Positions 21,874-31,371 of a stretch of 37,494 nucleotides of DNA are shown one piece after another. Source of the DNA: a virus; IMG/VR virus record IMGVR_UViG_3300032309_002153, positions 1-37,494 of that record; one strand, 5' to 3'. The position numbers and the translations under genes were made by a program. The notes beneath the pieces were generated by a model. It saw nothing but the letters and a program-made list of their open reading frames with translations. It ran no database searches and was not told the origin of the DNA. Within the stretch, counting starts at the first letter, position 1, and the number at the start of each line of letters is the position of its first letter.

Positions 21874-22500
21874 TCAAAGAAAAGCAGAAGCCACTTTTGC
21901 AGCCCCACCCAAAATATTAGACCATGAAGAACCTTTTGATTCGTTTCTTGCTTTTTCATCTTCTCGAGCATTCTGTGATTGCTGAGCTAATTGCTGAGCA
22001 ATCATATTAGCCTGCTGCGAACCAGCTTGAAGACCTTGGTTAGCCATTCCTTGCGACCCTTGCATAGCATTGCCATAAAGATTCGTCGCACCTGTTAGCC
22101 ATTTGTAATAGTCTTGGTTTGCTAAATCAGTAGCTAATCCCATGCTGTTTTGCATATCCATAGGTGAACCAGCCATGCCCCCAGCGGCGGCACTTCTATT
22201 AGCAGAACCTAAGGCTTGTTCTAAAGCAAATTTAAATCCTGGGGATTGCTGAAAACTTGCGCCAATTTGATTTAGTTTTCCACCTGGATCGTTCATCCCT
22301 TGTTGATATTGTTGCTGCAAACCAGGCAGCTGCCCAACACCAGCTTGAAAATATGGATCAAAATATTTGCCGGTTTGACCAGGTATCTGATCTAAATACT
22401 GATTACCAGCATTAGAAACATTGTCCTTATTACCCATAGCACCAAAAAGACCACTCCCAACACCAGCCCCACCACTTATAACTTCCCTCCAATCTGGCAT
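21874..22500 (-). CDS. DNA ejection/transfer protein, gp7-like
   Basis: I start at ATG 22500 (AAGGAT upstream) instead of TTG 22527. The 208 residues show a Gly/Ala/Gln-rich composition with GAGVGSGLFGAMGNKDNVSN, then YFDPYFQAGVGQLPGLQQQY and GGMAGSPMDMQNSMGLATDL. This pattern is common in phage DNA-transfer proteins at the gp7 position. A C-terminal AAKVASAFL helix resembles a membrane-active tail. Confidence 0.7.
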   Translation of the reverse strand: MPDWREVISGGAGVGSGLFGAMGNKDNVSNAGNQYLDQIPGQTGKYFDPYFQAGVGQLPGLQQQYQQGMNDPGGKLNQIGASFQQSPGFKFALEQALGSANRSAAAGGMAGSPMDMQNSMGLATDLANQDYYKWLTGATNLYGNAMQGSQGMANQGLQAGSQQANMIAQQLAQQSQNAREDEKARNESKGSSWSNILGGAAKVASAFL

Positions 22501-22511
22501 AATAATTATCC

Positions 22512-23018
22512 TTAAATTGGTGACCAAACGGCATCAATTGGCTTGCCTGCCGTTGTGCAAATGTAAAGTATTTTGTTATTAGTATCATAGCATAGCCAAT
22601 TTAATACACCAGCTAGTGAACCATTTGGATTGCCAGAATTTGTTAACATCGTAGCAATAGGAACCCACTCAGCAAATATTACTTTTCCATCCCCATCTTG
22701 AGCAATCACAAACTGATTAGTTATCTTAGATGAAGAATTATAAATTGTTTGTCCGCTAATATCAGGCAGATTTAAAGTTAGATTTTCATACGTTTCATTA
22801 ATGTAATCTTGATACAAAGCTTGAATAGTATTGGCATTCTCTTGCGTTAACGGAGGAATCATTATCCCTTCGTTTTTAAAATTATTTTGCAATGCTTGAA
22901 ACAACGAACCAAACCCAAGAGACCAAAGAGCCGTAAATTCACCGTCTTTTGTAACGGCTGGGCTTTCAGTCGGAGCACTAGGAAATATTGCTTGTCCTTG
23001 CTTTGTATCAGATAACAT
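22512..23018 (-). CDS. tail-associated protein with GNPNG...W C-terminal motif
   Basis: This 168-residue protein lies directly after the gp10-like gene, where P22 has the tail needle gene, but it shows no needle-like coiled coil. Its C-terminus, GNPNGSLAGVLNWLCYDTNN and ILYICTTAGKPIDAVWSPI, resembles the segment [20 protein letters not shown] of the 28468 fibre protein, so the two share a domain of tail origin. It may be a structural or adaptor protein. Confidence 0.6.
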   Translation of the reverse strand: MLSDTKQGQAIFPSAPTESPAVTKDGEFTALWSLGFGSLFQALQNNFKNEGIMIPPLTQENANTIQALYQDYINETYENLTLNLPDISGQTIYNSSSKITNQFVIAQDGDGKVIFAEWVPIATMLTNSGNPNGSLAGVLNWLCYDTNNKILYICTTAGKPIDAVWSPI

Positions 23019-23023
23019 CTAAT

Positions 23024-24772
23024 TTACCTTAAATTTATTTGACCTTCGCTAAATACAGCGCGACCAATAGAATGAAATTTAAATTGACAAACAATGTCAT
23101 TACCTAACCCACATTGCCACCAAATAAGTTTATTTTTTCGCTTACCAATTGATGGCAAATTATAACGCCATTCATTACTAAACGTAGCACCACCATCATA
23201 AGATATAGACATATCCACAGCAGGAACGGCACTTGTATCAAGCGGCAAAATGCCCTCTTGTTGCGCAATTAAATATTGATAGCTAACAAAATTTTCTTGC
23301 TGGTAGGTGAACAAAATATCATCTTGAGAATCGAGCATGTCATCATTTTGCGCATACATCAAAACATCTTCCGTATTATCTTGTTGCGCAACAAGTGGAA
23401 TATCATCTTGAGTAATAAATTCAATATCCCCAGTTTTTTGAGGATTATAATCTGTCTCTCCAGATTCAATCGTAAAACCAATATCATTTATAATAAAATA
23501 ATCTTGCGATAAATCTCTAATATTTCTACATGTTCTTATTCTAGGAATTTGATAAGTAACTTTTTCCGTTGTTTTATTAGATGGCACATCTTGGTAAGTT
23601 GTAAAGTTTGTGTCAAACGCAAAAAGATTGCCGTTATTTTTTGTCACAAAATAATATTGATTATTAAAAAATGATATTTCTGATGCTATAAAATAATTTA
23701 AATTCTGATCGCAAGCATGATAAAACTTGTCGGTATTAAAATCATAAAACAATGACACGTTATCAGAATAAAAATTAATATGGTAAAACAAATGACCATC
23801 TTGTCTATACAAAAATGCTTGTGAATCTTCTGGATTTTGTAGCTCAGAGAAAAAGAAATCAATGCCGTCAGTGGTTATTTTCTTAGGCATCCCGCCATCG
23901 CTATACATAATGATAGGACCACTTTTTTCATTCTGAGCCAACCAAACTACGTAAGTGTCCATGTAAGCAACTGTTGCCGGTGATAAACACCCATAATCAA
24001 TATTGAATTGCGTGTTTCTTTGATAAGGGAATAGTTGCGCGCCCGTGTTGTACCATGCTTCAGTCACAATTGAGCCCATCACAAAAATCATATTACCTTT
24101 TGATGGAAATCGCACAACTGCTTGGACGTTATCAGGCTTTGTAGACAACAACCCAACGTTTGCAGCTTTTGATGGCCAGTTACCCGTAGAGCCATCATTT
24201 AAATTTGAAAGCCTCCAAGTGTTATTTCTTCTATTAGTAATAGAATAAGTAGCATCGCCCTTAGCAGCAGCAATAAAATAACCGTCATGAAATGTTATGT
24301 AGCCAGGCGTGAAATTTAAATCACCAACAACACTAAATCGTGTCGCTATTGGTAAAGATGGATCGTAAATATAAAGATGTTTGTTGTCAGATATTAATAT
24401 TTGCGGTTTGTTATTTTCAGTTATATAAACAACACCGGACACAGTTTCTAACTCACCAATTTTAGTTACGGATGAGTAGTCAACGTTATCTGACTGTTGA
24501 TTATAAGATATTGATACAAGATATACGTTTTTATCAAAAACACAAACAAGCTCGTTTAATTTTGTGCTTGTAAATGTTCCACGGCCTTCTTTGCCAAAAT
24601 TAAATTTAGTCGAATCTATAGCTATTTTGTAACCAGCATAAGGAACCATAAATGTTTCGCTTTGAAACATATTGACTGATTTTGATATTGATATTTTTGG
24701 ATATCTTCCGAACGTGCTGGAACCAACTAAGTCTAACTCTATTTGTCTAAAGTTATTACCTCTAGCAACCAT
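23024..24772 (-). CDS. tail hub / DNA stabilisation protein, P22 gp10-like
   Basis: I use ATG 24772 (AGGA upstream); GTG 24778 is also in frame. The 582-residue protein begins MVARGNNFRQIELDLVGSST with GRYPKISISKSVNMFQSETF, the signature start of gp10-like packaged-DNA stabilisation proteins, with PYAGYKIAID next. It is longer than P22 gp10 (472). It closes the portal channel and carries fibres. It is the first gene of the inverted tail block. Confidence 0.85.
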   Translation of the reverse strand: MVARGNNFRQIELDLVGSSTFGRYPKISISKSVNMFQSETFMVPYAGYKIAIDSTKFNFGKEGRGTFTSTKLNELVCVFDKNVYLVSISYNQQSDNVDYSSVTKIGELETVSGVVYITENNKPQILISDNKHLYIYDPSLPIATRFSVVGDLNFTPGYITFHDGYFIAAAKGDATYSITNRRNNTWRLSNLNDGSTGNWPSKAANVGLLSTKPDNVQAVVRFPSKGNMIFVMGSIVTEAWYNTGAQLFPYQRNTQFNIDYGCLSPATVAYMDTYVVWLAQNEKSGPIIMYSDGGMPKKITTDGIDFFFSELQNPEDSQAFLYRQDGHLFYHINFYSDNVSLFYDFNTDKFYHACDQNLNYFIASEISFFNNQYYFVTKNNGNLFAFDTNFTTYQDVPSNKTTEKVTYQIPRIRTCRNIRDLSQDYFIINDIGFTIESGETDYNPQKTGDIEFITQDDIPLVAQQDNTEDVLMYAQNDDMLDSQDDILFTYQQENFVSYQYLIAQQEGILPLDTSAVPAVDMSISYDGGATFSNEWRYNLPSIGKRKNKLIWWQCGLGNDIVCQFKFHSIGRAVFSEGQINLR

Positions 24773-24821
24773 GATCACATCCTAGTTTAATCACTTATTG
24801 TTGAATAATACCATAATCAGA

Positions 24822-24845
24822 GTATGATATTGAGATATATCATAC
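24822..24845. promoter_or_regulatory. perfect 9-bp inverted repeat in divergent tail promoter region
   Basis: GTATGATAT and ATATCATAC are separated by 6 nt, between the divergent gp10-like and fibre genes. TTGAAT with TATGAT 16 nt later could be the rightward promoter, with the -10 inside the left arm. This suggests a regulator binding site controlling late tail genes in both directions. Confidence 0.55.
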
Positions 24846-24858
24846 ATATGGACGATGA

Positions 24859-27144
24859 ATGGCTATTAATCCTGAATTACTTATTGCGTCTCCCACGTTA
24901 CAGGACGCGCTTGTAGGCAAAGATGGCTTGCCGTTAGTCAATGGTACCATTACTTGCTACAAAGACAACAACAGAACTACCTTAAAAAATTGGTATTATC
25001 AAACTGGATCTCCAGTTAATTATAACTGGCTACCACTTCCAAATCCATTAACATTAAGCGCTGCCGGAACCATTGTAGATATAAATGGAATTGATGTCAT
25101 TCCTTTCTTTTATCCTTGGTTTGTTGATGAAGCTGGCGTTAATATATCTGAACCTTATTACATTACCGTTAAAGATAAAAACGGCGTATTGCAATTTCCT
25201 CGCGCAAATTTTCCATACATTCCTAAAAAAAATCCAAATCCAGATCAAAACAGTATTTATTCTTATGAAAATTACATCATAAATAACAGGTTTTGGAGAA
25301 ACATAGGAAGCGTTAGCGTAGGAACGTTACCACTTACACCTAACACTGGCGCTGGATATATTAAGTCTGGTGATTTTGGCGATGCTTATAATGCCAGCGG
25401 CAACGCATATTATGTGACAATCGCACCCTCTCAAAACAACGGCTTTAGCATGCCGGATATTAACTACATTAAAAATGCCACAGGCGGCAACGAATCAATT
25501 ACTTTTAAAAACTTTCCCGCAACAGACAGGCCAGTTTTAAAAGGCGATACTATGCCTGAATATTATTTAGAACACATTTGTTCTTCAAATGAAACAGGGG
25601 TTACATTAAAGTGTTATCAATTCCCAATTTCATTGAGAGCCGATACGTTGGCAGGACAAGAGGCAACAGTTACTTTGCAAGCTAGAAGCAACAACGGCGG
25701 CACAAAATTAGAATTTAGACTTTATCAATTTTTAGGGACTGGCAACGATTCCGTGGCATCAGTTCCTTTTCAAACTTTTTCTTTAACAACGCAATTTGAA
25801 AAATTTTACGGAACGTTTGTGTTTCCAGATGATTTAATTGTTGAAGAAGATATTGCTGGCGATTCTGCTTGGTATCTTCAAATAGGTTTACCGCTTGATG
25901 TGCCTGCGTTTTCATTTGAAATGACATTGCCCTCATTATATCTTTCGCCACAAGCTAACGTTCCAACAAACAGCTTTAAAACTTACGACCAAATAGAAGC
26001 TATTATTAGCAAGCCTCGAACAGGAGACGTGAGAACAAGCTTGAACACATTCTATCCTTACGGATGGGTACCAATGAGTGATGGTACAATAGGCAAAACA
26101 GATTCAAACGCAACCGCCAGAAACAACATTGACACGTGGCCTTTGTTTTCCATGCTTTGGTCTTTGTTTAAGAAATATGACGTGTCAGGCATTAACCCAG
26201 TTGCTCAAATGTATAAAGATGATGGCACTTCAGTAGCTTATGGTGACTCTGCTATTTTGGATTGGCAAGCTAAAAAAGCCATTTCTTTGACCCGCTCCAT
26301 GGGCCAAGTACTTATGGGTACCGTCCCCATGACTGCGCTAATTAAACAATATCAAGCTACTTTTACAGCGTCACAATTAGTGGCTTCTGGTTCTGGAGCC
26401 ATAACATTTACTGCAAATGCTGGCACTTGGTTGGTAACTGTCGCGTCACTTCCCGTGACTTTTGGTGAAGTTGTATCGTTTACCGGAACAATGCCTACAA
26501 ATATTGTTGCAAATAATGGTTATTATGCAACGCCATTTAATAGTGCTGGCACCGTGTTTCATTTGTCTACCAGCCTTGCAAATGCTAAAGCCGGTGTGTT
26601 TGTCGCTTCTGGCGGTGGTGCTGGTTCGGCTCTTGTTATGACAACACGCTCATTAGTATTGACTACAGCAAATGCATTGTCTTTGTTTGTTGGTATGCCG
26701 TTTGTTGTTACCAATGAAAATGGCACGTTACCAGGCGGAATGTCTACAAACACTATTTATTATGCAGCTCCTTGCAGTGCTACAACCCTTTGTTTGGCGT
26801 TATCTTTTAATGATGCCATTACTGGATCGCTTGTTGCTTATTCTTCCGCAGGAACACCAACCAACACGATAACATGTTCTTTTTCTGGTGCGTCCGTTGG
26901 TGAATATAATCATTTACAACAAAGGCAAGAAGTTGGTGTCCATGGTCATAAAGGCACGGCAACAGCCACGTTTACAGCATCCGATTTAATCGGTGATGGT
27001 AATGCATACGCTGTTTATAGCTCAAGAACGCCTATCGGCTCAAAAACATTAAACTCGGTTGTTACTATTAATGATAGCACCCCAAATTTAGCCGCAAACG
27101 TAACACAACCAAGTACATTTAATAACGTATACATAAAATTATAG
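24859..27144 (+). CDS. tail fibre / receptor-binding protein
   Basis: This 761-residue protein opens MAINPELLIASPTLQDALVG and has KDGLPLVNGTITCYKDNNRT, a common virion-attachment module of phage tail fibres. The middle is a carbohydrate-binding-like beta region. The C-terminal third has repeated Ala/Thr/Ser strands and QRQEVGVHGHKGTATATFTA, resembling a tail-collar or metal-binding knob motif (HGHKG). It probably contacts the host surface. The divergent promoter lies just upstream. Confidence 0.75.
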   Translation: MAINPELLIASPTLQDALVGKDGLPLVNGTITCYKDNNRTTLKNWYYQTGSPVNYNWLPLPNPLTLSAAGTIVDINGIDVIPFFYPWFVDEAGVNISEPYYITVKDKNGVLQFPRANFPYIPKKNPNPDQNSIYSYENYIINNRFWRNIGSVSVGTLPLTPNTGAGYIKSGDFGDAYNASGNAYYVTIAPSQNNGFSMPDINYIKNATGGNESITFKNFPATDRPVLKGDTMPEYYLEHICSSNETGVTLKCYQFPISLRADTLAGQEATVTLQARSNNGGTKLEFRLYQFLGTGNDSVASVPFQTFSLTTQFEKFYGTFVFPDDLIVEEDIAGDSAWYLQIGLPLDVPAFSFEMTLPSLYLSPQANVPTNSFKTYDQIEAIISKPRTGDVRTSLNTFYPYGWVPMSDGTIGKTDSNATARNNIDTWPLFSMLWSLFKKYDVSGINPVAQMYKDDGTSVAYGDSAILDWQAKKAISLTRSMGQVLMGTVPMTALIKQYQATFTASQLVASGSGAITFTANAGTWLVTVASLPVTFGEVVSFTGTMPTNIVANNGYYATPFNSAGTVFHLSTSLANAKAGVFVASGGGAGSALVMTTRSLVLTTANALSLFVGMPFVVTNENGTLPGGMSTNTIYYAAPCSATTLCLALSFNDAITGSLVAYSSAGTPTNTITCSFSGASVGEYNHLQQRQEVGVHGHKGTATATFTASDLIGDGNAYAVYSSRTPIGSKTLNSVVTINDSTPNLAANVTQPSTFNNVYIKL

Positions 27145-27155
27145 AGAGGGCAGAC

Positions 27156-27512
27156 ATGGCAAATGATACTTATTTAAATTTCGGTCGTGACGTGCAAGGC
27201 TTTAATGCTTATGCTCCCGCCCCATCCACCAATAAATGGTCAGTGACTTTAGTGAATGGCGATGCCACCAGCATAACCGTACCATCAAACTACCAAACAT
27301 GGATTGTGTCTTTTCGATATTACCCTAATAATGTGTGGATTGATGTTAGCGGAAACACTGCTGCTATTCCGGCAGGAAACACATTGGCTTCAACCACATC
27401 AGAAATGAATCCTGCTACATTAACGTTGCAAAAAGGCACCGTTATAAGCATGATTACTGATTTGACCACAGCAGACGTAAGCGTGGTAATGTGGCCTGTG
27501 AGTTATTCATAA
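27156..27512 (+). CDS. small tail-associated beta protein
   Basis: This 118-residue protein is rich in Thr, Ser and Val, with TNKWSVTLVNGDATSITVPS and TLASTTSEMNPATLTLQKGT. It looks like a small beta-sandwich decoration or fibre-tip protein. GAGAGG precedes the ATG. The stop overlaps the next start. No named family. Confidence 0.6.
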   Translation: MANDTYLNFGRDVQGFNAYAPAPSTNKWSVTLVNGDATSITVPSNYQTWIVSFRYYPNNVWIDVSGNTAAIPAGNTLASTTSEMNPATLTLQKGTVISMITDLTTADVSVVMWPVSYS

Positions 27513-27691
27513 TGCCTTCTCACATTCACACACAGTTTTTTGATGTGAATTTTTCTCTAGGTGACGAGAGCGTTTTTACATTAAAAACAGATAACGAAAA
27601 CATACCCTTGCCACCTATAGAAGGTTACTTTTTGTGGCTAGATAACACGCCAGTATTTTTGCTTGATGGCGAACACATGACCCTTTTATGA
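27512..27691 (+). CDS. 59-residue tail-operon protein
   Basis: ATG 27512 overlaps the previous stop (TAATG) and is preferred to the in-frame GTG at 27491. The sequence MPSHIHTQFFDVNFSLGDES, then FLWLDNTPVFLLDGEHMTLL has alternating hydrophobic residues and may fold as a small beta unit. No family recognised. Confidence 0.6.
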   Translation: MPSHIHTQFFDVNFSLGDESVFTLKTDNENIPLPPIEGYFLWLDNTPVFLLDGEHMTLL

Positions 27692-27699
27692 GGTGGTAA

Positions 27700-28458
27700 A
27701 TGTCTAGAAATATTTATAACGTTTTTACTGATAACCCAGCAACAACCATGAATGAACCAGATATATTATATCTGGGTCGTTCGCCATTTGGCACAGGCGA
27801 TGATTTTGGGATTACTTGGGACAACATGCAGCAAAGTATTACTAAGGTTGGGAACTTGACTGCTGGTACTTGGTCTGCCAATGTGATTGCTGCGGAATTT
27901 GGCGGTACGGGCAAAAGCAACGCCGGAACTTTAGAAACAACAGGCGCAAATAATTATTTATTTCCAGACACCGCCGCCGGAACTGTTTGTGTAAATAACG
28001 CCGGGGGCTTATTAAATCTTACTCCAAAATACAGCGCATATTTAGGCGGCACTCCTCAGCCTATACCAGGCGGCGTATATACAAAATTAGAACTTGCAAG
28101 CGCATATTTTGATACCAACTCATGTTACGATGTTTCTACTTACAGATTTACGCCAACAGTTGCAGGGTTTTATCAAATCAATGGTGCATGTCTTATTACA
28201 TTTTTACCGGGTGATATTAATTGCTCTATTGTTTTGTCAATATATAAAAATGGCACGCAATTTTCTAGTGCAACATCGTGGTCAACTACATCACTTGGTA
28301 CATGGTCTGCTGGTGTAAATATGTCTGATATTGTGAATATGAACGGCACTACTGATTATATTGAAATGTACGTATATCACAATCAAGCAGGCTCAAGGAA
28401 TGCGTTTGACGGCACCACTGGCACATATACATACGTATCTGGTACTTTATTGCCTTAA
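27700..28458 (+). CDS. tail fibre protein with C1q-like head
   Basis: In this 252-residue protein, residues 1-100 look like a shaft with LTAGTWSANVIAAEFGGTGK, a common phage fibre repeat. Residues 115-252 read as a jelly-roll C1q/TNF-like domain (YRFTPTVAGFYQINGACLIT, then DYIEMYVYHNQAGSRNAFDG and YVSGTLLP). Such trimeric knobs bind receptors at fibre tips. AGGTGG precedes the ATG. Confidence 0.75.
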   Translation: MSRNIYNVFTDNPATTMNEPDILYLGRSPFGTGDDFGITWDNMQQSITKVGNLTAGTWSANVIAAEFGGTGKSNAGTLETTGANNYLFPDTAAGTVCVNNAGGLLNLTPKYSAYLGGTPQPIPGGVYTKLELASAYFDTNSCYDVSTYRFTPTVAGFYQINGACLITFLPGDINCSIVLSIYKNGTQFSSATSWSTTSLGTWSAGVNMSDIVNMNGTTDYIEMYVYHNQAGSRNAFDGTTGTYTYVSGTLLP

Positions 28459-28467
28459 GGACTAAAA

Positions 28468-30186
28468 ATGACAAGACAAAAGTTTACCGATTTACCAGCA
28501 GTATCAACCGCACAAATGACTGACGTTATTTGTGCGGTGCAAGGATATGTTGATCCAACAAATATAGGTTTATCCGTTAAAGAAACATTGCAAGATGTTT
28601 ACAATTTATTTCAGTCTAACGTAATTTTATATAACAATGGAAATCCTAACGGAACGGTTGCGGGCAAACCTTATCAGCTGTGTTGGGATAAAATTAATGG
28701 CATATTGTACGTTTGTACGGCTGAGGGCTCTGAGCTTACCGCGGTTTGGAATAAATCTATAACTTTGATTGGTGAAAATGGAATTACTATTAATCAATCT
28801 GGTGACAGCATTGTTGTTTCTGCATTAGGGTTAGAAGCCAGACCAGCATCAAAATATGTGGTATCAAAAGATGTTAATTTATCGGAATTTACATCTATTC
28901 AAGCGGCTATTAATCAAGCTGTTTTAGACGGTGTTTCTGATGTTGCAAACGCAACAATATGGATTTTACCAGGAACTTACACTGAAAATTTAACAATTCC
29001 TCCTTATGTAAATTTATGCGGTGCATCTGTTGCTGATACGCGCTCTGTAAATATCGTTGGTAATTCCACAATTTCAGGGGCCGGGGAAGTTGCCATAACC
29101 AACATTAGTTTTTTGTGCCCAAATAACAGCCAAGCGTTACTTGTTACTGGAAGCGAAGAAATTACTTGTGTGTTTCAAGGAATTTCAATTGATGCAGGAA
29201 CCGGAACCGGTCTGGTTTGCGATGGTACTATTTGCGATGTAACTTTATGTGCAAGTTTTTTAGAGTCAGAGGGAGGCGGCAAACTTTTGTCATTAACCAA
29301 TGGTTCTTTGCAATTAATGGCCTGCCTTTCTTTTAGTCCTTTGACAACCGCTTCAACAATTACTAATTCCGATTGTTATTTAAAAATAACCAATTGTGAC
29401 CTACAAGATTTTTATTCTATAGATAACGGAACAATACAGGTTGTAAATTCTTATATTTATTCAGAAGCAAATCCTTGCATTGCAGGTAGCGCAAGCGCAA
29501 ACGTAGTTGTATCTACCAGTTCTTTTTATTCTAGTTCTGCAGGAACGTTTTTTATTTCTGGTAGCGGACTGCTTAGTTATGATTCTGTATCGGCTGTTGG
29601 TTCAGCGAATTTAATTTCGCCAGGATTTACGGTTTCTCATAAAAAGCAATATTTAGGCGACACATCCGTTAGTCAATTAGTATCATCTGGATTTGTGACC
29701 GGTAATTTAGCAAGCTCAACAAATCTTCCTTTAAGCACTGGTGTGATAGGAAATTTAGACGTTTCACACTTAAATAGTGGAATTGGGGCGTCACCTACTA
29801 CATTTTGGCGGGGGGATGGTATTTGGGCTACGCCTGCAGGGGGTTCTGGTGGCTTAACATGGCTTACCGTCACAGGTTCAAGTCAAGCAATTGCTGTAAA
29901 CTCTGCTTATGTTTTAAATAATATTTCTCCAACTACGTTTACATTGCCATTAACCGCAAGCGTTGGTGATAAGTTTTTAATAAAAGGTATTGGAGTGGCT
30001 AATTTTGCAATTGCTCAAAATGCGGGGCAAAAAATAATTATAGGAAATAAAACAAGCACCATTGGTGTTGGCGGAAGCGTGACTTCAACCGATTCATTGG
30101 ATTCAATTGAATTATATTGTTTAGAAACAGATAATACATGGGGAAATGTTTCCTCTCCGCAAAGTTCTTCATTTGACGTTATATAA
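28468..30186 (+). CDS. tailspike-like beta-helix protein with shared C-terminal module
   Basis: This 572-residue protein opens with a virion-attachment part, [20 protein letters not shown], and a [15 protein letters not shown] segment. Residues ~130-400 form repeated short strands typical of right-handed beta-helices ([15 protein letters not shown] and [15 protein letters not shown]-like turns). Residues ~410-460 hold [20 protein letters not shown] with [12 protein letters not shown], which recurs in the next two genes. It may bind or cleave surface polysaccharide. I see no certain catalytic residues. Confidence 0.65.
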   Translation: MTRQKFTDLPAVSTAQMTDVICAVQGYVDPTNIGLSVKETLQDVYNLFQSNVILYNNGNPNGTVAGKPYQLCWDKINGILYVCTAEGSELTAVWNKSITLIGENGITINQSGDSIVVSALGLEARPASKYVVSKDVNLSEFTSIQAAINQAVLDGVSDVANATIWILPGTYTENLTIPPYVNLCGASVADTRSVNIVGNSTISGAGEVAITNISFLCPNNSQALLVTGSEEITCVFQGISIDAGTGTGLVCDGTICDVTLCASFLESEGGGKLLSLTNGSLQLMACLSFSPLTTASTITNSDCYLKITNCDLQDFYSIDNGTIQVVNSYIYSEANPCIAGSASANVVVSTSSFYSSSAGTFFISGSGLLSYDSVSAVGSANLISPGFTVSHKKQYLGDTSVSQLVSSGFVTGNLASSTNLPLSTGVIGNLDVSHLNSGIGASPTTFWRGDGIWATPAGGSGGLTWLTVTGSSQAIAVNSAYVLNNISPTTFTLPLTASVGDKFLIKGIGVANFAIAQNAGQKIIIGNKTSTIGVGGSVTSTDSLDSIELYCLETDNTWGNVSSPQSSSFDVI

Positions 30187-30197
30187 GGATTAATAAA

Positions 30198-30710
30198 ATG
30201 GCAAAGGCAAATGGGTTAAATAATGATTTAAGCAATTGCGCAGGACTACCTTTAAGCACGGGCATTACGGGAAACTTGCCTATTACTAACTTGGCTGGTG
30301 GGACCGGTGCCAGCTCAACTACTTTTTGGCGCGGTGATGGTGCTTGGGCTGTACCTGCCGGTGGCGGTACTGGCAGCCTGCCATACACAACAGTTAGCGG
30401 CACAACACAAGTAATGGCGGCTAACAATGGTTATTACATCACCAGCGCATCTTTATGTACTTTAACGTTACCAGCTTCTTTTGCCGCTGGTGATACTATT
30501 GAAATCGTGGGCGGTAACGCAGCTGGTTGGACAATTGCGCAAAATGGTGGTCAAAATATTAGGGTAGGCATTTACCTAACATCAACTGGCGGGACAGGTT
30601 CCGTGTCATCAGCAAACGGTTTTGATTCCATTGTGTTAAAAGGGATGGTATCAAACTCTTTGATGTGTTCTGTTGGTGCTCCTTTGTCATCAGGTCTTGA
30701 TGTAGTATAA
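30198..30710 (+). CDS. fibre protein with TFWRGDG module, paralogue 1
   Basis: This 170-residue protein starts [20 protein letters not shown] and carries [20 protein letters not shown] with [12 protein letters not shown]. It then has a beta domain that resembles the C-terminus of the preceding tailspike-like protein ([20 protein letters not shown] and [11 protein letters not shown]). It looks like a partial duplication of the 28468 gene's C-terminal part. Likely a fibre tip. Confidence 0.65.
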   Translation: MAKANGLNNDLSNCAGLPLSTGITGNLPITNLAGGTGASSTTFWRGDGAWAVPAGGGTGSLPYTTVSGTTQVMAANNGYYITSASLCTLTLPASFAAGDTIEIVGGNAAGWTIAQNGGQNIRVGIYLTSTGGTGSVSSANGFDSIVLKGMVSNSLMCSVGAPLSSGLDVV

Positions 30711-30721
30711 GGATATAAATC

Positions 30722-31285
30722 ATGGCAAAAGCAAATGCGTTAAATGGCAATTTAAGTAATTGTACTAATTTGCCATTATCAACTGGTGTCACGGGGAATT
30801 TGTCCGTGACAAATCTTGCTAGTGGAACTGGGGCTACTTCTAGTACTTTTTGGCGGGGAGATGGAACGTGGGCTACACCTACGGTTGCTGGGATTGGTAC
30901 TGTCATTGAAAGTCAAGTTGTTTACGCTAGTGCGGTTTCTTGTACAAATAATGTTGTAACTAATGTTACATCAATCACTTTACCTGCTGGCACATGGTCA
31001 ATAACAGGAAATGTTTTTGCGCATGGAACAAACGTTCCAGCTTATCTTTTTTTGCGCGCAGCAATAAGTACTGTATCTGCAACACTTCCAGATAATTCTT
31101 TGGTTGCTGAGGCTCTTACTGGAACAGGATCACTTTCGTTAAGTTCTGAGATTGCATGCTGTGCTCCCGGAGATAATGTCACAATAGCATCTAGCACAAC
31201 TTATTATTTGTGCGCTAGATTAACAGCCGGAGGAACATCTGTCCTTACGGCTTGCGGTAAAATATCAGCTATACAAATAGCTTAA
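30722..31285 (+). CDS. fibre protein with TFWRGDG module, paralogue 2
   Basis: This 187-residue protein shares its first ~55 residues with the previous gene ([32 protein letters not shown]). The remainder is unrelated: a Ser/Thr-rich beta domain with [20 protein letters not shown] and [20 protein letters not shown]. The constant N-terminus with a different head is the pattern of module swapping in fibres. Confidence 0.65.
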   Translation: MAKANALNGNLSNCTNLPLSTGVTGNLSVTNLASGTGATSSTFWRGDGTWATPTVAGIGTVIESQVVYASAVSCTNNVVTNVTSITLPAGTWSITGNVFAHGTNVPAYLFLRAAISTVSATLPDNSLVAEALTGTGSLSLSSEIACCAPGDNVTIASSTTYYLCARLTAGGTSVLTACGKISAIQIA

Positions 31286-31303
31286 AAGTGATATTATTAA
31301 TGC

Positions 31304-31367
31304 GCAACACAAGTGTGTGCTGATTAATTGGTTCCCAGCATACATAAGTGTTGCACCTTATTAGGTG
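31304..31367 (+). promoter_or_regulatory. RNA hairpins before the endolysin gene, SD sequestered
   Basis: GCAACAC (31304-31310) pairs with GTGTTGC (31348-31354). Inside it, TGTGTGCTG (31314-31322) pairs with CAGCATACA (31336-31344) with one G-U. A second small hairpin, CACCT (31354-31358) with AGGTG (31363-31367), holds the Shine-Dalgarno of the ATG at 31372. The arrangement could delay or condition endolysin translation. Confidence 0.6.
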
Positions 31368-31371
31368 ACTT

